From Flavobacteriales bacterium (GTDB taxonomy: Bacteria; Bacteroidota; Bacteroidia; Flavobacteriales; Flavobacteriaceae): DNA of 37,881 nucleotides. Shown in pieces: positions 33,400 to 37,881 of the stretch (positions within the stretch are counted from its first letter, which is position 1; every line of letters starts with the position of its first letter). The position numbers and the translations under genes are program-made. The DNA is taken from positions 1 through 37,881 of the forward strand of contig JAAESS010000342.1 of NCBI GenBank assembly GCA_024229195.1, read 5' to 3'. The notes under the pieces are model-generated. The model did no database searches. It saw nothing but the letters and a program-made list of their open reading frames with translations, and was not told the origin of the DNA.

Positions 33400-33499
33400 A
33401 ATTTTTAACTATTTAAACCCTACTCCGATTCAAAGAAGAGAACCTTACAAAAAAACAAAAATTAAGTTTAAATTAAGTTAATAATTTGAATAAAAATTT

Positions 33500-33507
33500 T
33501 ATTTTTG
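33500..33507 (+). promoter_or_regulatory. -7 promoter element for the TPR-ribH unit
   Basis: TATTTTTG matches TAnnTTTG and lies 19 bases before the ATG at 33527. A TTTG exists upstream but only 11 bases away, too close to act as a -33 element. Confidence 0.5.
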
Positions 33508-33526
33508 CGCTTTAATAAAATCACGG

Positions 33527-34291
33527 ATGGCGACTTATAAAAAAAGAGGAAATAAAGTAAAGAAGGGTAATCAATCAAAGATTGAAGATCAAAGTACAAC
33601 GGCTGAGGTCTTTAATACATTAGATGAAACTGCTTCAAGATCCGAGCAATGGGTTGAAAAGAATCAAAAGATCATTTTCACAGGATTAATTGCAGTAGCA
33701 GGTATTATTCTTGCATTTTTAGCTTACAACAAATATATCGTTGAACCTAAAGAGAAGGAAGCAGCTGATGAACTTGCATTTCCAAAAAGATATTTTGAAG
33801 AGGCTCAAAATACGAGCGTTTCTGTTGATTCTCTATTTAACTTGAGTTTGAATGGCTCTGATGGTAAATATGGTCTGATCGATATTGTTGACAATTACGG
33901 TAGCACCAAAGCTGGAAATCTTGCCAAATATATGAGTGGTATTGCTTTTCTAAAGACAGGAGACTATGAAAATGCTATTCAGTACTTAAGTGATTTCTCT
34001 TCAGAGGATGAGATGCTTTCAGCTCTTGCAAAAGGGAACATCGGAGATGCATTTGTAGAAATAGAGCAACCTGAAGATGCTTTGCAATATTATGTAGAGG
34101 CTGCGAATATAAAGGACAATAATTTTACTTCACCATTATACTTATTCAGAGCTGGAAATATAGCCATGGAATTGGGTCAATTTGATGATGCAGAAAGATA
34201 TTACACAAAAATCAAAGACGACTATTCTAAATCTGAAGAGGCCAAAAATATCTCAATATACATACAGAGAGCTAAGTTGGCCCAAAACTAA
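33527..34291 (+). CDS. Membrane-anchored TPR protein (YfgM-like)
   Basis: A 254-aa protein with a basic cytoplasmic N-terminus (KKRGNKVKKGNQSK), one membrane helix at about residues 48-67 (IIFTGLIAVAGIILAFLAYN) and a helical repeat region outside. Repeats include GIAFLKTGDYENAIQYL, ALAKGNIGDAFVEIEQPEDALQYYVEAANI and AMELGQFDDAERYYTKI. Topology and repeats resemble YfgM/ancillary SecYEG-type TPR proteins, which assist substrates leaving the translocon; that function is only an analogy. It precedes ribH by six bases, so they are likely cotranscribed. Confidence 0.87.
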   Translation: MATYKKRGNKVKKGNQSKIEDQSTTAEVFNTLDETASRSEQWVEKNQKIIFTGLIAVAGIILAFLAYNKYIVEPKEKEAADELAFPKRYFEEAQNTSVSVDSLFNLSLNGSDGKYGLIDIVDNYGSTKAGNLAKYMSGIAFLKTGDYENAIQYLSDFSSEDEMLSALAKGNIGDAFVEIEQPEDALQYYVEAANIKDNNFTSPLYLFRAGNIAMELGQFDDAERYYTKIKDDYSKSEEAKNISIYIQRAKLAQN

Positions 34292-34297
34292 ATTCTG

Positions 34298-34780
34298 ATG
34301 GCGACGACAAATCTTTCCTTATACGACAGTGAAAGCATTCCGGATGCTTCAGCCTATCGATTTGGTCTTGTCGTTTCTGAATGGAATCCTGAGATCACTC
34401 AAAATCTTTATGAAGGGGCACTCGCAACTTTGTTAAAACACGGAGCGCTTGCTGAAAATGTAACAGGTATAAAGGTTCCAGGTAGTTTTGAGCTTGTATA
34501 TGCTTGTAAACAGTTACTTTCGAATAAAAAACTGGATGCGGTCATTGCCATTGGAAATGTGATCAAAGGTGAAACGGAGCATTTTACTTTTGTATGCGAA
34601 GGTGTTACCCAAGGTATCAAGGATCTTAATTTACAATTCGATACGCCAACTATTTTTTGCGTATTGACAGATCATCACAAGCAACAATCAATTGACAGAT
34701 CTGGCGGAAAGCACGGGAACAAGGGTATAGAATGTGCTGTTGCGGCTATTAAAATGGCTGATCTAAAAAATCAACTTTAG
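34298..34780 (+). CDS. ribH: 6,7-dimethyl-8-ribityllumazine synthase
   Basis: Condenses 5-amino-6-ribitylamino-uracil with a four-carbon phosphate in riboflavin synthesis. The 160-aa protein shows the conserved VVSEWNPEIT, VPGSFELVYA, IGNVIKGETEHFTFVC with the catalytic His, and RSGGKHGNKGIECA motifs. No FMN riboswitch is visible upstream; it is expressed from the TPR gene's promoter. The segment VLTDHHKQQSIDR differs mildly from the more usual VLTxxTxEQA. Confidence 0.96.
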   Translation: MATTNLSLYDSESIPDASAYRFGLVVSEWNPEITQNLYEGALATLLKHGALAENVTGIKVPGSFELVYACKQLLSNKKLDAVIAIGNVIKGETEHFTFVCEGVTQGIKDLNLQFDTPTIFCVLTDHHKQQSIDRSGGKHGNKGIECAVAAIKMADLKNQL

Positions 34781-34821
34781 GTTTTCTCCTCAGCAACTTA
34801 TCCGTTTTTAACAGAACTTTA

Positions 34822-34853
34822 TTTGACCAGCTGATCTTATTTTTTTAATTTTG
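34822..34853 (+). promoter_or_regulatory. Promoter of the small membrane protein-mutL-rhomboid unit
   Basis: TTTG (34822-34825), a 20-base spacer and TAATTTTG (34846-34853) form a complete Bacteroidota promoter. Transcription would begin near 34859, about 17 bases before the ATG. Confidence 0.7.
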
Positions 34854-34875
34854 TTTATCCTTCAAAGGAAGCACT

Positions 34876-35166
34876 ATGTTCGGAAATGCTTTTAAACCAA
34901 GAGCCCATTATGTATTTAATTACAAACCTCGTTATTATGACGAGCGCAAAGAGCGATTGGCAATATTAAAGGAAAAGTATGAGAATAAGGATGAGGCTCC
35001 AAAGGATATCCCAAAGATTTCCCTTTCAAAAGACCATCTAAAATCAAGTTGGCAAAGACATAAAAAAGTCTCTTCTAATAGAGCTGTTAACAAAAGACTT
35101 GCTATTATTATAACTATCTTAGTGGGAATTTTAGCCTATTTATTTGAAATGCATAAACTGTTTTAA
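34876..35166 (+). CDS. Small basic membrane-anchored protein of unknown function
   Basis: A 96-aa protein, strongly basic, with a C-terminal membrane helix (LAIIITILVGILAYLFEM, about residues 75-92) and an N-terminal FGNAFKPRAHYVFNYKPRYYDERKERL that looks conserved. From memory, flavobacterial homologues carry the label riboflavin synthase subunit beta, probably copied from the neighbouring ribH; the sequence has no lumazine synthase features. It is a tail-anchored cytoplasmic protein by topology. Its TAA shares a base with the mutL ATG, so it is coupled to mutL. Confidence 0.8.
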   Translation: MFGNAFKPRAHYVFNYKPRYYDERKERLAILKEKYENKDEAPKDIPKISLSKDHLKSSWQRHKKVSSNRAVNKRLAIIITILVGILAYLFEMHKLF

Positions 35167-37022
35167 TGTCAGATTTCATTCAATTACTTCCCGATAATGT
35201 AGCCAACCAAATTGCTGCAGGAGAGGTTGTTCAGCGTCCTGCTTCAGTTGTAAAGGAGTTACTTGAAAATGCAGTAGATGCAGGTGCTACCAACATCCAG
35301 TTAATCGTAAAGGATGCCGGACGTTCACTGATACAGGTCATCGATAATGGAAATGGTATGAGTGCTATTGATGCAAAAATGGCTTTTGAAAGACATGCTA
35401 CATCAAAAATTGAATCTGCCAACGACCTCTACAATTTGCATACCAACGGATTCAGAGGGGAAGCCCTGGCCTCTATAGCAGCTATTGCTCATGTAGTTTT
35501 AAAAACTAAAACCAAGGAAGACGAATTGGGTATTGAAATCAAGATCAATGGTGGTGATTTGATCAGTCAGCAACCCTCGTCCACACCTGTTGGCTCTAAT
35601 TTTGAAGTCAAAAATCTTTTTTACAATATCCCTGCCAGAAGAAATTTTTTAAAATCAAATTCAATTGAGACCAGACATATCTTAGATGCCTTTCAACGGG
35701 TTGCACTGACCTATCCTAAAATAGCATTTTCGCTGGTGCATAATGAAAATGAACTTTTTAAATTGCCGGCAGGTTTATCTAAACAATGGAATGCAAATAC
35801 AAGACAGCGTGTGATCAACATCATGGGTAAGTCAACCAATGAAAAACTCGTTCCGATCAGTGAGGAAACAGATATATTGAAAATAAATGGTTTTATTACC
35901 AAACCATCGTATGCCAAGAAGAAAAAAGGGGAGCAATTCTTTTTTGTAAACAATCGATTTATTAAAAGTCCATATCTCCATCATGCTGTGATGGGTGCTT
36001 ATGAAGGATTATTAAGTCAAGGATACCATCCCTCCTATTTCCTTTACCTTGAAGTACCCCCAGCCAGCATAGACATCAATATACATCCTACTAAAACAGA
36101 GGTGAAATTTGATAATGAACGTGATTTATACGCAATCATTCGATCAACGATCAAGCACAGCCTGGGGCAGTACAATGTTTCTCCAAGTCTAGATTTTGAT
36201 CGAGACTCCAGTCTTGACACTCCTTATGCCTATAAGGATAAAGCTTATATGAGTACTCCTTCTATCAAAATAGATCAGGATTTTAATCCTTTCAAGACGG
36301 ATGACTATTCAAAATCCAAGCAACAAAGAACATCTGATAATCTTCAATGGGAGGCATTATATGTAAATGACCATCCAGAAAAAGAATTGATCAACAATAT
36401 TACAGTTGATATGGATAATGTGACACAGGAGTTATTTGAAGAGACTCAGGAGGCAACAGCAGTCAAAACATTTCAGGTTCAATTAAAATATATTGCCAGT
36501 TCGATTAAATCAGGTATGGTATTAATAGATCAAAATGCCGCACATCAAAGAATTCTTTATGAGGAGTATTTGACCAAAATAACCTTGGAAGGAATCGGTC
36601 ATCAACAATTGTTATTTCCATTAAAAGTCAATATCAGTAAAAATGATATGATCATTGTAGGCCAAATACAACAGGATCTGAAAAGTGCCGGTTTTAATAT
36701 TTTTGAAATTCAAGAGGAAGCGCTGGTATTAGATTCTATCCCCACTACTATTACTGAAAAAGAGGTAATTGGGGTTCTGGAAACACTCATTGAAAATTTC
36801 AAAAATGAAGTTCCTGACTCTAGTTTTAGCCAGATTGATTTGATTACCAAAAGCTTGGCAAAAAGTCTTGCTATTAAAGTTGGTACACCATTAAATAATA
36901 AAGAGCAAGAAAATATTTTAAATAAATTATTTTCCTGTAAGGAGCCAAATTATTCACCATTTGGCAAACAAACATATGTAACCTTGTCTTTACAAGACTT
37001 GGAAGAAAAATTTAATTTATAA
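35166..37022 (+). CDS. mutL: DNA mismatch repair protein MutL, endonuclease motifs degenerate
   Basis: The matchmaker ATPase of mismatch repair, 618 aa. The N-terminal GHKL ATPase is complete: ELLENAVDAGAT, VIDNGNGM, HATSKI, FRGEALASI. The C-terminal dimerisation domain is present, but its metal motifs are altered. DQHA(x)2E(x)4E reads DQNAAHQRILYE (residues 455-466, His to Asn and Glu to Gln), the usual Cys-containing ACxxAIK reads LAKSLAIK, and C-P-H-G-R-P reads SPFGKQ. I infer a MutL without its own nicking activity. The start overlaps the upstream gene's stop and a rhomboid gene follows after five bases. Confidence 0.95.
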   Translation: MSDFIQLLPDNVANQIAAGEVVQRPASVVKELLENAVDAGATNIQLIVKDAGRSLIQVIDNGNGMSAIDAKMAFERHATSKIESANDLYNLHTNGFRGEALASIAAIAHVVLKTKTKEDELGIEIKINGGDLISQQPSSTPVGSNFEVKNLFYNIPARRNFLKSNSIETRHILDAFQRVALTYPKIAFSLVHNENELFKLPAGLSKQWNANTRQRVINIMGKSTNEKLVPISEETDILKINGFITKPSYAKKKKGEQFFFVNNRFIKSPYLHHAVMGAYEGLLSQGYHPSYFLYLEVPPASIDINIHPTKTEVKFDNERDLYAIIRSTIKHSLGQYNVSPSLDFDRDSSLDTPYAYKDKAYMSTPSIKIDQDFNPFKTDDYSKSKQQRTSDNLQWEALYVNDHPEKELINNITVDMDNVTQELFEETQEATAVKTFQVQLKYIASSIKSGMVLIDQNAAHQRILYEEYLTKITLEGIGHQQLLFPLKVNISKNDMIIVGQIQQDLKSAGFNIFEIQEEALVLDSIPTTITEKEVIGVLETLIENFKNEVPDSSFSQIDLITKSLAKSLAIKVGTPLNNKEQENILNKLFSCKEPNYSPFGKQTYVTLSLQDLEEKFNL

Positions 37023-37027
37023 TTCTC

Positions 37028-37765
37028 ATGGGCAAATTAACAGAAGCCATCAAACATTTGATCATATTAAATGTTATTTTTTTTGCAGCAAGTTCCTTTT
37101 TCGGATTGAATCTTGGCAATTGGCTGGCTTTATATTTTCCAAAAAATGAACACTTTGGTTTTTGGCAATTTGTATCTCACATGTTTTTGCATGGAGGATT
37201 TATGCACATTTTGTTCAACATGTATGCTCTTTGGGCCTTTGGCTCACCGCTTGAGCAAATGTGGGGTAGAAACAAATTTTTATTCTTTTACTTATCAACA
37301 GGTATAGGAGCAGGTCTTATTTACACTGCTGTAAATTATTTTCAATTCAACAGTATCTACAACGATTTAATTGCAGTTGGTCTCCAGCCGGGAGATATTC
37401 AGAATCTGCTCGAATCGGGAAGGTATAATTCTGGAATTTTAGACCAAATTCCTGAAAAAAAATTATCTGAAATCTACCAAATATACAATACTCCTGCAGT
37501 AGGAGCTTCAGGTGCGATCTATGGGGTTTTAGTGGCTTTTGGAATGAGTTTTCCTAATGCGAAACTAGCCTTGATTTTTATTCCAGTACCTATCGCAGCG
37601 AAATATTTTATCCCGGTATTGATCGGACTAGATCTCTTTTCGGGAGTTACCGGTTTTTCTATTTTCGGCCAAGGCATAGCACATTTCGCCCATGTTGGTG
37701 GTGCCATAATAGGATTTATTATGATGAAATATTGGGAAAAGAATCAATTCAAAAGGTGGAACTAA
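37028..37765 (+). CDS. Rhomboid-family intramembrane serine protease
   Basis: A 245-aa membrane protease. The catalytic serine is S161 in GASGAIYG and the paired histidine H222 in HFAHVGGAIIG. The conserved loop segment HMFLHGGFMHILFNMYALWAFG precedes the third helix. About six helices are visible, with a charged insertion at roughly residues 105-155 that carries no motif I know. Substrates are unknown. It is part of the mutL unit and is followed by a second rhomboid. Confidence 0.94.
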   Translation: MGKLTEAIKHLIILNVIFFAASSFFGLNLGNWLALYFPKNEHFGFWQFVSHMFLHGGFMHILFNMYALWAFGSPLEQMWGRNKFLFFYLSTGIGAGLIYTAVNYFQFNSIYNDLIAVGLQPGDIQNLLESGRYNSGILDQIPEKKLSEIYQIYNTPAVGASGAIYGVLVAFGMSFPNAKLALIFIPVPIAAKYFIPVLIGLDLFSGVTGFSIFGQGIAHFAHVGGAIIGFIMMKYWEKNQFKRWN

Positions 37766-37778
37766 CAAGCGTAGAATT

Positions 37779-37881
37779 ATGAATTGGATAACAAATCTTT
37801 ACCACAATTTTCTTTCCAGAAGTATCGTAGAAAGAATCATTTTAATTAATGTGGCGCTTTTTGTTCTTACCTACCTTTTTA
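37779..37881 (+). CDS. Second rhomboid-like protein, N-terminus only (partial)
   Basis: A frame opens at an ATG 13 bases after the first rhomboid gene and runs off the window end (MNWITNLYHNF...ERIILINVALFVLTYLF). The 34 visible residues form an amphipathic start and the beginning of a membrane helix similar to the N-terminus of the previous gene (LIILNVIFF). Identification as a second rhomboid rests on that similarity and on the tandem arrangement I recall behind mutL in flavobacteria. Confidence 0.6.
   Translation, partial: MNWITNLYHNFLSRSIVERIILINVALFVLTYLF

Noticed and set aside
33315-33526. Possible FMN riboswitch for ribH
   Set aside because: No RFN-type conserved blocks or multi-helix fold; ribH also lies behind the TPR gene, not directly after this region.
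1-37881. Mobile element, prophage, defence island or CRISPR array
   Set aside because: No transposase, integrase, phage structural gene, restriction system or regularly spaced repeats were found; gene content is continuous housekeeping and respiratory functions.

Overview
This AT-rich window looks like a chromosomal segment from a member of the Flavobacteriaceae (Bacteroidota). The evidence is TAnnTTTG-type -7 promoter elements with an occasional TTTG at about -33, almost no Shine-Dalgarno sequences, the gliding lipoprotein GldI, bacillithiol synthesis (BshB1), a split NAD(P) transhydrogenase, and a fused CcoN-CcoO cytochrome oxidase. I see no transposase, integrase, phage gene, CRISPR array or rRNA. 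It reads as a stable, gene-dense core region.

Layout. 1-5.2 kb: end of pntA, pntB, a conserved 486-aa protein of unknown function, a peroxiredoxin (bcp), a cysteine-free endonuclease III (nth), and a sigma-70/ECF sigma factor followed by an untracked 46-aa ORF. 5.3-13.3 kb: uvrA, a secreted TPR protein, tRNA-His(GTG), a translationally coupled pair of a trans-sulfuration PLP enzyme and bshB1, gamma-glutamyltransferase, and an acyl-carrier-protein phosphodiesterase-like gene. 13.5-14.8 kb: ornithine aminotransferase.

14.9-25.7 kb is the most coherent region. A Crp/Fnr-type regulator diverges from a complete cbb3 oxidase unit (ccoI, ccoS, ccoNO fusion, ccoQ, ccoP, ccoG, ccoH, and a SafE-like membrane protein), which runs with almost no gap into two tandem PPK2 polyphosphate kinases. 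A perfect TGA-N6-TCA type palindrome upstream of ccoS is a good candidate operator for the divergent regulator. The SafE-like gene has no normal start codon upstream of its conserved first membrane segment.

25.7-31.1 kb (minus strand): nrnA-gldI-PPIase fusion, then cysS-yidD-lgt. 31.4-37.9 kb: ndk, a DciA-like DUF721 protein with recF (minus), a membrane-anchored TPR protein with ribH, then a small membrane protein, mutL and two rhomboid proteases, the last cut by the window edge.

A recurring feature is the absence of metal-site residues from DNA-repair enzymes: Nth has no cysteine at all, UvrA lacks the first Cys pair of its first zinc module, and MutL has degenerate endonuclease motifs. 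Most of the window is ordinary core genome. The best leads are the operator, the SafE start codon, the coupled ppk2 pair, the Cys-rich loop in ornithine aminotransferase, and the unknown 486-aa protein.
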